From Pseudaeromonas aegiceratis (lineage in GTDB: Bacteria; Pseudomonadota; Gammaproteobacteria; Enterobacterales; Aeromonadaceae): a stretch of DNA of 64,000 nt. Of this stretch, positions 17,229-26,673 are shown piece by piece; the stretch's first letter is position 1; each line of letters opens with the position of its first letter. The notes under the pieces were generated by a model. That model saw nothing but the letters and a program-made list of their open reading frames with translations. It ran no database searches and was not told the origin of the DNA. The position numbers and the translations under genes are program-made. The stretch lies in the NCBI RefSeq assembly GCF_046254905.1, contig NZ_CP158016.1, forward strand, positions 1,798,001 to 1,862,000. The letters are read 5' to 3'.

Positions 17229-17957
17229 CTAGGAGCGAAACAGCCGGGTGTATTGAATTTCATGGCAGCTGCTGGCGATGGCCAGCCGTGGCAGACCGCC
17301 GCCTAACTCGTCATCCCCTAGGGCCCAGGCGGTGGCCAGCTGCGCCGGCAAGCGCCCGCTGACCCGCCGCAGTATGCCCTGGCCGGCCTGCTGCCCCAGG
17401 GGCACCAGTTTGATCCCCGCCATCACGGCACTTTCGATCAGGGCGAAGCCCCAGCCCAGGGCCAGCTGCTCCAGGTTCAGCCCCAGGCGGGCGCCGGCCC
17501 AGGCAAAGCCCGCCAGCTGACTGCGCATGAGACAGGCCGGCAGCGGGCCGGTGCTCAGATCCCAGTCTCTGAGGACCCGGCACAGGGCCTGGCCGCGCTG
17601 GGTCTCCTCCAGGCGCAGCTCCTCGCTCTCCCGGCTGGCCAGCAGCAGCTGGATCCAGTGCTCCAGCGCCACCTCATCGTCCGCCAGGGCAGCCTGGTGC
17701 AGCCGCTTGAGCAGGGGCCAGTCCAGGCACACCAGGCTCTCGTCCACCTGATCATCGAGCCAGGCCTCGAAACCGTCGGCCCCCTTGACCCAGCCCGCCT
17801 CCACCGCCCATTCGAGCCCCTGGGAGTAGGTGAAGCTGCCCACCGGGAGGTTGGCGCTGATGAGCTGGAATAGCTGCAACCAGCCCAGGGCAAAGCCCTG
17901 GACCGATTGTTCTGCACCCTCGACGGGATGGTTTGCCCCGTGAGCTGACAGCGTCAT
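17229..17957 (-). CDS. ureF: Urease accessory protein UreF
   Basis: 242 residues, all-helical. UreF gates GTP hydrolysis by UreG in the UreDFG chaperone complex. Recognised from LFQLISANLPVGSFTYSQGLEWAVEAGWV near the N-terminus and the C-terminal segment TAWALGDDELGGGLPRLAIASSCHEIQYTRLFRS, which is the UreG-contacting tail. The first 25 residues are not conserved, so a start a little inside is possible. The start codon is 3 bp after the stop of ureJ. Confidence 0.95.
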   Translation of the reverse strand: MTLSAHGANHPVEGAEQSVQGFALGWLQLFQLISANLPVGSFTYSQGLEWAVEAGWVKGADGFEAWLDDQVDESLVCLDWPLLKRLHQAALADDEVALEHWIQLLLASRESEELRLEETQRGQALCRVLRDWDLSTGPLPACLMRSQLAGFAWAGARLGLNLEQLALGWGFALIESAVMAGIKLVPLGQQAGQGILRRVSGRLPAQLATAWALGDDELGGGLPRLAIASSCHEIQYTRLFRS

Positions 17958-17960
17958 GGC

Positions 17961-18515
17961 TTAGCCCAGCAGGCTGGCGGCCAGCACCAGCACGCCACCG
18001 GCCCAGCCCTGTTGCAGGCGTGGATACGCCTGCAGCTTGCGGCCCAGGGCGAAGCCGGCCAGCAGCAGAGCGCCGGCCATCAGGGCCGAGCCCAGGGTGA
18101 AGCCCAGCAGCTGGGCGGCCGGCGCCTCGACGCCATGGGCCCAGCCATGGAACAGGGCGAACAGCGGCATGGCCCAGGTGAGGGCGGTGAGGCGGGAGTG
18201 GGACAACAGCAGGCTAGATGCGGCCACCAGGGAGATGAGGATCGCCGGTTCCACCCAGCTGTAGGCCCCCAGGGCAAAGCCGAGGCCGGTGCCCAGCACC
18301 AGGGCCAGCAGGGCGACCAGCGGCATCAGCAGGCTGCGGCGGGTGACGCCGGCCAGCAGCCCGGTGGTGAGCAGCATGGCCAGGTGATCCAGGCCGGTCA
18401 GCGGGTGCAGCAGGCCATCGGTGAGGCCGTGCTCCATGTGACCGGGGTGAGCGAAGGCCGGTGCAGTGATCAGCAGGCTCAGGGCGGCGACGGAGGCCAG
18501 TTTTGCAATCTTCAT
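17961..18515 (-). CDS. ureJ: HupE/UreJ-family nickel-uptake membrane protein
   Basis: 184 residues with an N-terminal signal-like segment (MKIAKLASVAALSLLITAPAFA) and six or so hydrophobic helices. The HupE/UreJ signature is seen in HPGHMEHGLTDGLLHPLTGLDHLAM and FHGWAHGVEAP: conserved histidines thought to bind Ni2+. In urease operons such proteins supply nickel for the active site. It sits between ureE and ureF. AGGxxx-type ribosome site precedes the ATG (AAGGACATTGCC). Metal preference is inferred from context. Confidence 0.9.
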   Translation of the reverse strand: MKIAKLASVAALSLLITAPAFAHPGHMEHGLTDGLLHPLTGLDHLAMLLTTGLLAGVTRRSLLMPLVALLALVLGTGLGFALGAYSWVEPAILISLVAASSLLLSHSRLTALTWAMPLFALFHGWAHGVEAPAAQLLGFTLGSALMAGALLLAGFALGRKLQAYPRLQQGWAGGVLVLAASLLG

Positions 18516-18552
18516 GGCAATGTCCTTTTGTTGAAGGGGTTAGTTGAAGGCG

Positions 18553-19113
18553 TTAGTTGAATTTGAGATGCCCGTGCAGGGCCACCCTGGGGTGGTCTGC
18601 ATGCTCGTGGCCATGGGCTCCATGATGATCATGGCTGTGGCCATGGTCGTGATCATGGTGGTGATGGTGGCCGGCACCGGCCTGGGACTGGTAGGCCCCC
18701 GCCTCCGGCTCGAACGGCGCCAGCTCTGTGGTCACCGTCAGGCCCAGCCCCACGACCATCTCGTCCAGCACGTGATCCTGCTGGTAGCGGGCAAAGCCGG
18801 TCTCGATCTGTAGCGGCACATGGCGGTTGCCCAGGTGATAGCAGGCGCGGGTCAGCAGCAGGGGGTCGGCGCTGCGCACCGTGCTGACCTTTTCTGGCGC
18901 CGCCACCACCTGCACCCGCAGGGTCCCGGCGTCATCGGTCAGCAGCTCACCGCCGCGCAGCAGCTGGCCGCGGGGCAGGAACAGGCCCGCCTCGCGACCG
19001 TCATCCAGGGTGACCTTGAGCCGGCTCTTGATCCGCAGATCGATGGGCAGGGTCAGGGTGGTGTCGGGGGTCTGCTCGCCACTGGCGGCGACCCGTTGGG
19101 TCAATCGGATCAT
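18553..19113 (-). CDS. ureE: Urease nickel metallochaperone UreE with histidine-rich tail
   Basis: 186 residues. N-terminal UreE domain (peptide-binding, about 1-75), a C-terminal metal-binding domain with YHLGNRHVPLQI and DHVLDEMVVGLGL, and a last 45 residues extremely rich in His and Asp (HHHHHDHDHGHSHDHHGAHGHEH). The tail is longer than in many UreE proteins and should hold several Ni2+ ions per monomer, acting as a store as well as a carrier. Located between ureC and ureJ. Confidence 0.96.
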   Translation of the reverse strand: MIRLTQRVAASGEQTPDTTLTLPIDLRIKSRLKVTLDDGREAGLFLPRGQLLRGGELLTDDAGTLRVQVVAAPEKVSTVRSADPLLLTRACYHLGNRHVPLQIETGFARYQQDHVLDEMVVGLGLTVTTELAPFEPEAGAYQSQAGAGHHHHHDHDHGHSHDHHGAHGHEHADHPRVALHGHLKFN

Positions 19114-19134
19114 AAGCTCCTCGACGGCAAACCG

Positions 19135-20838
19135 TTAAAACAGGAAATAGCGTTGGGCCATGGGCAGCACCTCGGCCGGTTCGCAGGTGAGCAGCTCACC
19201 GTTGGCCCGCACCTGGTAGGTCTGACTGTCCACCTCGATCACCGGCTGCCAGGCGTTGTGGATCATGTCGGCCTTGCGCACCCGGCGGCAGCCCTTCACC
19301 TCGCCGATGAGGCTCTGCAGCCCCAGCTGCTCCGGCAAGCCCGCTGCCAGCGCCGCGCCGGAGACAAAGGTCATGCGGGTAGAATTCATGGCCTTGCCGA
19401 AGGCACCGAACATGGGTCGGAAGTGCACCGGCTGCGGGGTGGGAATGCTGGCGTTGGCATCCCCCATGGGGGCCGCCGCTATCATGCCGCCCTTGATGAT
19501 GAGGCTGGGTTTGACGCCGAAGAAGGCCGGCCGCCACAACACCAGATCGGCCAGCTTGCCCGCCTCCACCGAGCCCACCTCATGGCTGATGCCGTGGGTG
19601 ATGGCCGGGTTGATGGTGTACTTGGCGATATAGCGCTTGATGCGGCCGTTGTCGTGGCGGGCAGGGTCCCCGGTCAGGCTGCCCCGCTGCACCTTCATCT
19701 TGTGGGCGGTCTGCCAGGTGCGGGTGATCACCTCGCCCACCCGGCCCATGGCCTGGGAGTCGGAGCTGATCATGGAGAAGGCCCCCAGATCGTGCAGTAT
19801 GTCCTCGGCGGCTATGGTCTCCCGGCGGATGCGGGACTCGGCAAACGCCACATCCTCGGGGATGGCCGGATCCAGGTGATGACAGACCATCAGCATGTCC
19901 AGGTGTTCGTCCACCGTGTTGACCGTATAGGGCCGGGTGGGGTTGGTGGAGGACGGCAGCACGTTGGCCTGGCCGCAGGCCCGTATGATGTCCGGCGCAT
20001 GTCCGCCACCGGCCCCTTCGGTGTGGTAGGTGTGGATGGTGCGATCGCCGATGGCACCCAGGGTATCCTCCACGAAGCCCGACTCGTTCAAGGTGTCGGT
20101 GTGGATGGCCACCTGGGTGTCGGTCTCCTCGGCCACGTTCAGGCAGTTGTGGATGGCCGCCGGGGTGGAACCCCAATCCTCGTGCAGCTTGAGGCCGATG
20201 GCCCCCGCCGCCACCTGCTCATGCAGGGCCAGGGGCAGGCTGGCGTTGCCCTTGCCCAGGAAGCCCAGGTTCATCGGCAGGCTGTCGGCGGCCTCCAGCA
20301 TGCGGGCCAGATACCAGGGGCCCGGGGTGCAGGTGGTGGCATTGGTACCGGTGGCCGGGCCCGTGCCGCCACCCAGCATGGTGGTGATGCCGGAGCAGAG
20401 GGCCTCGTCTATCTGCTGCGGGCAGATGAAGTGGATATGGCTGTCGATGCCGCCGGCGGTGAGCAACATGCCCTCGCCCGCCACCACCTCGGTGCCCGGG
20501 CCTATGATCAGGGTCACGCCGGGCTGCACGTCCGGGTTACCGGCCTTGCCGATGCCGGCGATGCGGCCGGCCTTGATGCCCACGTCCGCCTTGACGATGC
20601 CCCAGTGGTCGATGATGAGGGCGTTGGTGATCACCAGATCCAGGGCCACGGCACAGCTGGCCTGCCCCTGGCCCTGACCGTCGCGGATCACCTTGCCGCC
20701 GCCGAACTTCACCTCGTCGCCGTAGACGGTGAAGTCCTGCTCCACCTCCAGCCACAGATCGGTATCTGCCAGACGAACCCTGTCCCCTGTGGTGGGGCCA
20801 AACATGTCGGCATAGGCCTGCCGAGAGATGCTGCTCAT
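19135..20838 (-). CDS. ureC: Urease alpha subunit UreC (catalytic)
   Basis: 567 residues, standard length. Dinuclear nickel amidohydrolase that splits urea to ammonia and carbamate. All ligands are visible: HIHFICPQQ (two His), the carbamylated lysine in GLKLHEDWG together with its His, AIHTDTLNESGF, HTYHTEGAGGGHAPDI, the flap region MVCHHLDPAIPEDVAFAESRIR and the aspartate in MISSDSQAMGR. The start overlaps the ureB stop (ATGA), implying translational coupling. Confidence 0.98.
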   Translation of the reverse strand: MSSISRQAYADMFGPTTGDRVRLADTDLWLEVEQDFTVYGDEVKFGGGKVIRDGQGQGQASCAVALDLVITNALIIDHWGIVKADVGIKAGRIAGIGKAGNPDVQPGVTLIIGPGTEVVAGEGMLLTAGGIDSHIHFICPQQIDEALCSGITTMLGGGTGPATGTNATTCTPGPWYLARMLEAADSLPMNLGFLGKGNASLPLALHEQVAAGAIGLKLHEDWGSTPAAIHNCLNVAEETDTQVAIHTDTLNESGFVEDTLGAIGDRTIHTYHTEGAGGGHAPDIIRACGQANVLPSSTNPTRPYTVNTVDEHLDMLMVCHHLDPAIPEDVAFAESRIRRETIAAEDILHDLGAFSMISSDSQAMGRVGEVITRTWQTAHKMKVQRGSLTGDPARHDNGRIKRYIAKYTINPAITHGISHEVGSVEAGKLADLVLWRPAFFGVKPSLIIKGGMIAAAPMGDANASIPTPQPVHFRPMFGAFGKAMNSTRMTFVSGAALAAGLPEQLGLQSLIGEVKGCRRVRKADMIHNAWQPVIEVDSQTYQVRANGELLTCEPAEVLPMAQRYFLF

Positions 20839-21170
20839 ACGCCTTGCTCCTTGTCTGCCTGGCCGTCGATGGCCCCCATCACCTCACCGCGAAAACCGTA
20901 GATCTTGCGTTCACCGGCATAGGCCACCAGGGTCACGGTGCGCTTTTGCCCCGGCTCGAAGCGCACGGCGGTGCCGGCGGGGATGTCCAGCCGATAGCCC
21001 AGGGTCTGGGGGCGATCGAACTGCAGGGCCGGATTGGTCTCGAAGAAGTGATAGTGGGAACCCACCTGGATGGGCCTGTCTCCCGTGTTGGCCACGGTGA
21101 CGCTGAGGCTGGGCCGGCCGACGTTCAAGGCAATTTCGCCGTCCGCCACCTGAATTTCGCCTGGGATCAT
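20835..21170 (-). CDS. ureB: Urease beta subunit UreB
   Basis: 111 residues. Structural subunit of the UreABC trimer; recognised from MIPGEIQVADGEIALN, VANTGDRPIQVGSHYHFFETNPALQFDR and FEPGQKRTVTLVAYAG. Complete and of normal length. Separate ureA and ureB genes (not fused as in Helicobacter) are the usual bacterial form. Confidence 0.98.
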   Translation of the reverse strand: MIPGEIQVADGEIALNVGRPSLSVTVANTGDRPIQVGSHYHFFETNPALQFDRPQTLGYRLDIPAGTAVRFEPGQKRTVTLVAYAGERKIYGFRGEVMGAIDGQADKEQGV

Positions 21171-21183
21171 GGGCGCTCCTTAT

Positions 21184-21486
<303 letters not shown>

Positions 21487-21538
21487 GCTCGTTGTCCTTA
21501 GGTGTTCTTACTGCGTGTATTCAATTGATAAAAAACGG

Positions 21539-22384
21539 CTAGGTGGCCCAGATGCGCGGCGCGCAGGGCGCACAGCCCAGCACCGCCGGACGCAGCGCCC
21601 GCCAGAGGGCCTGCATGCGCTGCTGCAACAACTCGTTGTCATCGCTCAGCAGGCGCACCACCAAGAGATCCTGCAGCCGCGTCACCCCGGCGGGGAACGG
21701 GTAGTCCGTCAACAGTTCGCGCACGGCCTCCCGCTCGGCCTCGCCGCAGGGGGTCGCCAGCAGGGTCGCCACCAGGGGGAAGCCAGCCAGGCCAGCAGCT
21801 CGGTTCAGATCCGCCTCATGGCGAATGCGCAGGCAGTCGTTGAGCTGCAGCTGCCCATCGCGGCTGAGTTGCAGCCGGCTAAACAGCTGGCCCTGGGTGA
21901 AGCGTTCAGCAATGACGGGCCGGCCCAAGGCCTGGGTCTCCCAGGCCAGCAGGCGGGCGCCGGGCGCCAGGGCGAAGTGGCTGTCCAGCCGCAACCGGGC
22001 GCCGGAAAACAGTATGTTGTCCTGGGGCAACCACTCAAGACTCGCCCCCTCGCCCACCACAAACTGCTGCTGCACCCTGGCCAAGGGCCCCAGGCTGCGG
22101 TAGAACTTGGTGGCCCCCGGGGTGGTCAGCAGGGCGTGGGCACCGGCTTCAATCTGAACGTCCAGCGTCAGGCTGTCGCCGCCTACCACACCACCGGGGG
22201 GATGCAGCACGTAGAGGTGGCAGGGCGCCCCTTCGGGATGGAAGGGGCGCTGCACCGCCAAGGGGCCGAACTGCTGGCGACGAACCAGCTCGGTGCGGCC
22301 GGCTCTGGGGGCAAAGCCCAGATCCAGCCGCGCCTGCCAGCCGGTACTGGCGGGGATGTCGGTGAGCGCGGGCGCCGCCGTCAT
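21539..22384 (-). CDS. ureD: Urease accessory protein UreD (UreH)
   Basis: 281 residues. Scaffold that binds UreABC and recruits UreF-UreG for nickel insertion. Landmarks: WQARLDLGFAPRAGRTELVRRQQFGPLAVQRPFHPEG, LYVLHPPGGVVGGD, LLTTPGATKFYRS and LEWLPQDNILFSGA. Its ATG overlaps the stop of urtE by 4 bp, which couples the urea transporter operon physically and translationally to the urease operon. Confidence 0.96.
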   Translation of the reverse strand: MTAAPALTDIPASTGWQARLDLGFAPRAGRTELVRRQQFGPLAVQRPFHPEGAPCHLYVLHPPGGVVGGDSLTLDVQIEAGAHALLTTPGATKFYRSLGPLARVQQQFVVGEGASLEWLPQDNILFSGARLRLDSHFALAPGARLLAWETQALGRPVIAERFTQGQLFSRLQLSRDGQLQLNDCLRIRHEADLNRAAGLAGFPLVATLLATPCGEAEREAVRELLTDYPFPAGVTRLQDLLVVRLLSDDNELLQQRMQALWRALRPAVLGCAPCAPRIWAT

Positions 22385-23076
22385 ACGGTCAGGTACTCCT
22401 TGATAAGATCGTCGCCCAAGCTTGCCATGGCGCCGTCGGCCACGTTGCGACCCCGATCCAGCAGGCAGAACCTGTCCCCCACCTTGCGGGCGAAGGGCAG
22501 CTTCTGCTCCACCAATAGCACGGTCAGACCGATTTCCTTGTTGAGCTTCTTAATGATGTCGCCGATCTCGCTCACCACGTTGGGCTGAATGCCCTCGGTG
22601 GGCTCGTCCAGTATCATCAGCTTGGGATCCAGCACCAGGGCGCGACCGATGGCCAGCTGCTGCTGTTGCCCGCCGGAGAGATCCCCGCCCCGGCGCTGGC
22701 GCATCTGGGCCAGTACCGGGAAGAGGTCGTAGACCAGATCCGGGATGGCCTTCTTGCCGTCGCGCCGCGCCGGCAGGCCGATGCGCAGGTTCTCCTCCAC
22801 GGTGAGCAGCGGGAAGATCTGCCGGCCCTGGGGCACATAGCCGATGCCCAGGCGCGAGCGCTGCTCCACCCCCTGGCGGGTGAGATCCTGGCCATCAAAT
22901 TCCATCTGGCCGCTCTTTAGGCCCAGCTGTCCCATGATGACGTTGAGCAGCGTGGTCTTGCCCACGCCGTTGCGGCCCATCAGGCAGAGGCATTCGCCCT
23001 TGTCGATGTGCAAGTCCAGATCCCATAGTGTGTGGGACTGGCCGTAGAACTGGTTGATCCCCTTGAGTGTCAGCAT
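22381..23076 (-). CDS. urtE: Urea ABC transporter ATP-binding protein UrtE
   Basis: 231 residues, LivF-type ATPase. Walker A GRNGVGKTTLL, signature DLSGGQQQQLAIGRAL, Walker B LMILDEPTEGIQPN. LLTVEENLRIGL is typical of UrtE. One of two ATPases of the high-affinity urea importer. Its start overlaps the end of urtD. Confidence 0.95.
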   Translation of the reverse strand: MLTLKGINQFYGQSHTLWDLDLHIDKGECLCLMGRNGVGKTTLLNVIMGQLGLKSGQMEFDGQDLTRQGVEQRSRLGIGYVPQGRQIFPLLTVEENLRIGLPARRDGKKAIPDLVYDLFPVLAQMRQRRGGDLSGGQQQQLAIGRALVLDPKLMILDEPTEGIQPNVVSEIGDIIKKLNKEIGLTVLLVEQKLPFARKVGDRFCLLDRGRNVADGAMASLGDDLIKEYLTV

Positions 23077-23909
23077 GCCGCCTCTCCCAGATAAACTTCG
23101 ATGACCTTGGGGTCGGCCTGTACCTGGGCCATGGTGCCTTCGGCCAACACGCTGCCCTGGTGCAGTACCGTCACCTTGTTGGCGATGCTGCGGACAAAGT
23201 CCATGTCGTGCTCCACCACCACCACGGAATGCTGGCCCGCCAGGGAGGTGAGCAGCTCGGCGGTGCGCTCCATCTCCTGGTGGGTCATGCCGGCCACCGG
23301 CTCATCCACCAGCAGCAGCTGGGGCCGCTGCATCAACAGCATGCCGATCTCCAACCACTGCTTCTGACCGTGAGACAGCACTCCGGCAAATCGCTGGCGC
23401 TCGGCCACCAGGCCGATGAGCAACAAGATCTGATCCAGATAGTCCCGATCTTCGCCCTGCAAGCGGGCGCGGAAGGTGGCCCATACCCCCTTGGGGCCGG
23501 CCATGGCCAGCTCCAGGTTCTCCTGTACCGTCAGGGTCTCGAATACCGTGGGTTTCTGAAACTTGCGGCCGATGCCCGCCTCGGCGATTTCCGGCTCGTC
23601 ATGGTCCAGCAGGTTGATGCTCTGGCCGAACCAGGCGCTGCCACTGTCGGGCCGGGTCTTGCCGGTGATCACATCCATCATGGTGCTCTTGCCGGCGCCG
23701 TTAGGGCCTATGATGCAACGCAGCTCCCCCTGGTTGATGTAGAGGTTCAGGTTGTTGAGGGCCTTGAAGCCGTCAAAACTCACATTGATGTCCTCCAGAT
23801 AGAGGATCACCCCGTGGGTCAGGTTCAGGCGCGGTGACGGCGTGGGCGCCAGGCGATTGCGCCAATAGGTAGGCGAAAACAGCGCCTGGGTCTGGGCAAA
23901 CATGTTCAT
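23070..23909 (-). CDS. urtD: Urea ABC transporter ATP-binding protein UrtD
   Basis: 279 residues from ATG 23909, which overlaps the urtC stop and has AAGGAGG 7 bases upstream; the frame is open further upstream but that part is the urtC shadow. Walker A GPNGAGKSTMMDVITG, signature VLSHGQKQWLEIGMLL, Walker B LLLVDEPVAGMTHQE. Partner ATPase of UrtE in the urea importer. Confidence 0.95.
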   Translation of the reverse strand: MNMFAQTQALFSPTYWRNRLAPTPSPRLNLTHGVILYLEDINVSFDGFKALNNLNLYINQGELRCIIGPNGAGKSTMMDVITGKTRPDSGSAWFGQSINLLDHDEPEIAEAGIGRKFQKPTVFETLTVQENLELAMAGPKGVWATFRARLQGEDRDYLDQILLLIGLVAERQRFAGVLSHGQKQWLEIGMLLMQRPQLLLVDEPVAGMTHQEMERTAELLTSLAGQHSVVVVEHDMDFVRSIANKVTVLHQGSVLAEGTMAQVQADPKVIEVYLGEAAC

Positions 23910-24991
23910 GCCATGGCCTCCTTGCGATTGAGCCAGCCGGTGACCCCCTTGGGTAGGAACAGGGTCACCAGCACAAACAGGGCGCCCAGGGCATAGAGCC
24001 ACTCATCGGGCAGTATGCCGGTGAACACCGACTTGGCGTAGTTCACCAGCAGGGCGCCGACGATGGCGCCGTACAGGGTGGCCCGGCCGCCCACTGCCAC
24101 CCAGATCACGAGCTCAATGGAGTTAAGCGGCGAGAACTCACCCGGGTTGATGATGCCCACCTGGGGCACATAGAGGGCCCCCGCCAGCCCCGCCAGCATG
24201 GCGGAGACGACGAAGATGGCCAGCTTCACGTACTCCACCCGATAGCCGATGAAGCGGGTGCGCATCTCGGCATCGCGGATGGCGACGGCCACCTTGCCCA
24301 GACGGGATTCCACTATGATGCGGCAGGCCAGATAGCCCAGCACCAGGGCGATGGCCGAGGCGGCAAACAGCGCCAGGCGGGTGCTGTCGGCGGTGAGATC
24401 GAAGCCCAGCAGATCCTTGAAGTCGGTGAGCCCGTTGTTGCCGCCAAAACCCATCTCGTTGCGGAAGAACGCCAGCATCAGGGCATAGGTCAGGGCCTGG
24501 GTCATGATGGACAGATAGACCCCGGTGACCCGGGAGCGGAAGGCCAGGAAGCCAAACACCAGGGCCAGCAGGCCCGGCACCAGGCCCACCATCAGCAGGG
24601 CGAAGGGGAAATGGTTGAAGCCGCTCCAGAACCAGGGCAGCTCATGCCAGTTCAAAAACACCATGAAGTCCGGCAGCACGGGGTCGCCATAGACGCCCCG
24701 GGGGCCGATCTGGCGCATCAGGTACATACCCATGGCATAGCCCCCCAGGGCGAAGAAGGCGCCGTGGCCCAGGCTCAAAATGCCCAGGTAGCCCCACACC
24801 AGATCCACCGCCAGGGCCAGCAGGGCGTAACAGAGGTACTTGCCCAGCAGGGTGACGGTATTGGTGCCCACATACAGGGGGTGGGACGGGTCGAACAGCT
24901 GGTTGGCCAGCACCACGTAGACGGTGGCCAGCAGGATCAGGGCCAGCAGCCCCAGTCCCAGCTTGTCCCGCCAGATAGATTGCAGCAGCAT
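23906..24991 (-). CDS. urtC: Urea ABC transporter permease UrtC
   Basis: 361 residues with about ten hydrophobic segments; LivM-type permease. Landmarks: AVDLVWGYLGILSLGHGAFFALGGYAMGMYLM, SIMTQALTYALML and VYVPQVGIINPGEFSPLNSIELVIWVAVGGRGTLYGA-type segment near the C-terminus (here WVAVGGRATLYGAIVGALLV). Forms the inner-membrane channel with UrtB. Starts 3 bp after urtB ends. Confidence 0.95.
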   Translation of the reverse strand: MLLQSIWRDKLGLGLLALILLATVYVVLANQLFDPSHPLYVGTNTVTLLGKYLCYALLALAVDLVWGYLGILSLGHGAFFALGGYAMGMYLMRQIGPRGVYGDPVLPDFMVFLNWHELPWFWSGFNHFPFALLMVGLVPGLLALVFGFLAFRSRVTGVYLSIMTQALTYALMLAFFRNEMGFGGNNGLTDFKDLLGFDLTADSTRLALFAASAIALVLGYLACRIIVESRLGKVAVAIRDAEMRTRFIGYRVEYVKLAIFVVSAMLAGLAGALYVPQVGIINPGEFSPLNSIELVIWVAVGGRATLYGAIVGALLVNYAKSVFTGILPDEWLYALGALFVLVTLFLPKGVTGWLNRKEAMA

Positions 24992-24994
24992 GAG

Positions 24995-26569
24995 TTAACC
25001 CTCCACGGCCCGGCCACGCTGCGGGAAGAGTCCGCGGGGCCGCTTTTGAATAAACAGAATGATCGCTACCAGGATGAGGATCTTGGCCAGCACGGCGCCC
25101 GCGAAAGGCTCCAGCAGCTTGTTGGCCACCCCCAGGGTCAGGCCCGCCACCAGGGTCCCCCACAGGTTCCCCACCCCGCCGAACACCACCACCATGAAGG
25201 CGTCGATGATGTAGCTCTGGCCGAGGTTCGGCCCGACGTTGGTAAGCTGGGACAGGGCCACCCCGGCGATGCCGGCCACCCCGGAGCCCAGGCCGAAGGT
25301 CAGGGCATTGACCCGGGCGGAGCGCACCCCCATGTTGCGGGCCATGGCGCGGTTTTGTGCCACCGCCCGTACCTCCAGCCCCAAGCGGCTGCGCTTGAGC
25401 AGCAGCATCAGGCCGGCGAACACCAGCAGGCTGAAGGCGATGATCACCAGCCGGTTCAGGGTCAGGCTGAAGAAGTCATTGATAAACAGGCTGCCGCTCA
25501 TCCAGGAGGGCATGACGACGCTCTGGTTTAGCGGTGAGAAGATGGAGCGCACCGCCTGTTGCAGCAGCAGGCTGAGGCCGAAGGTGGCCAGCAGGGTCTC
25601 CAGCGGACGGCCATAGAGGAAACGAATGACGCAGCGCTCGATCACCACCCCCACGGCACCGGCCACCAGGAAGGCCATGGGGATGGAGAGCAGCAGCGCC
25701 AGGCCCGGGGCGTCCGGCAGCAGCTTCTGCATCACGAAGGTGGTGTAGGCGCCCAGCATCATCAGCTCGCCGTGGGCCATGTTGATGACTCCCATGACGC
25801 CGAAGGTGATGGCCAGGCCGATACCGGCCAGCACCAGCACGGAGCCCAGGCTCAGGCCGAAGAACAGGGTCTCCAGGCCCGAGTAGACCGACTGAGTGTG
25901 CTCCAGGCTACTGGCAGCCTTGCCGGCAGCCAGCCGTACCGCCTTGTCGGCATCGGTATCCCGCACCTGCTGCAGCGCCGCCAGCACCTGGGGGTGATGC
26001 CAGTGGGACAGGGTCTCCACCGCCGTCAGGCGCGCCGCCGGATCCGAGTCCTTCAACTGCTCGTAGGCCAGCACGCCGGCCAGGGCCGTCTTCACCTCGG
26101 TGTCGGTTTCCTTGGCCAGCTGGGCCTGCAGCAAGGGAGTCAGGCTGTCATCCAGCTTGCCCAGCAGCTCCTTGGCCGCCGCCAGCCGCACGCCGCTGTC
26201 GGCATCGCCCAGCTGACGCTCGGCCAGGGATTGGGAGAGCTGGCGCCGCAGGTTGTTGTTTATCACCACCCGCTTGACCTGAGTGCTGCGCAGGGTCAGG
26301 GGCTGGCCCGCCAGATCCTGGTAGCCCTCCGGGGTGCGGACGACCAGCTGGCCGCCTTTTTTCACATAGAAGAGATCGCCGCGGGACAAGGCCGCCAGCA
26401 GGGGCGCGCTCGACGGATCGTCGGAGCGTGCCAGTTGGGCGATGGCCTCGCCCTTGGCCTGAAAATCCCGACCGCTCAAGGCGGTCTGGGCCTCTTCCAG
26501 GCTCATGGCCCAGCTGCTGGAGGCAATCAGCAGCAGCAGGGCAAGCAGAGGACGTAATGCAGTTACCAT
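24995..26569 (-). CDS. urtB: Urea ABC transporter permease UrtB with periplasmic HEAT-like N-terminal domain
   Basis: 524 residues from ATG 26569 (AGGA upstream; the frame to 26626 lacks a good start). A signal peptide (ALRPLLALLLLIASSSWA) is followed by about 190 residues of helical, HEAT-like repeats (SVRLAAAKELLGKLDDSLTPLLQ, DPAARLTAVETLSHWHHPQVLAAL), then a LivH-type permease of about eight helices starting near 225 (GSVLVLAGIGLAITFGVMGVINMAHGE). The extra N-terminal domain is a known trait of UrtB and should face the periplasm; its job is not established. Confidence 0.93.
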   Translation of the reverse strand: MVTALRPLLALLLLIASSSWAMSLEEAQTALSGRDFQAKGEAIAQLARSDDPSSAPLLAALSRGDLFYVKKGGQLVVRTPEGYQDLAGQPLTLRSTQVKRVVINNNLRRQLSQSLAERQLGDADSGVRLAAAKELLGKLDDSLTPLLQAQLAKETDTEVKTALAGVLAYEQLKDSDPAARLTAVETLSHWHHPQVLAALQQVRDTDADKAVRLAAGKAASSLEHTQSVYSGLETLFFGLSLGSVLVLAGIGLAITFGVMGVINMAHGELMMLGAYTTFVMQKLLPDAPGLALLLSIPMAFLVAGAVGVVIERCVIRFLYGRPLETLLATFGLSLLLQQAVRSIFSPLNQSVVMPSWMSGSLFINDFFSLTLNRLVIIAFSLLVFAGLMLLLKRSRLGLEVRAVAQNRAMARNMGVRSARVNALTFGLGSGVAGIAGVALSQLTNVGPNLGQSYIIDAFMVVVFGGVGNLWGTLVAGLTLGVANKLLEPFAGAVLAKILILVAIILFIQKRPRGLFPQRGRAVEG

Positions 26570-26673
26570 GGCGCCATCCTGGTAGTCAGATAAAGAGTCA
26601 GATAAAACACGTCGGCCCGGCATCATGCCCAGCCGTCAAGCATAAGGGCGGCCTGTTGCCAGGCCGCGAGGTA

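Noticed and set aside
18820..20901. 693-codon open frame antisense to ureE/ureC
   Set aside because: Opposite strand of fully conserved urease genes, low-complexity composition, no ribosome site.
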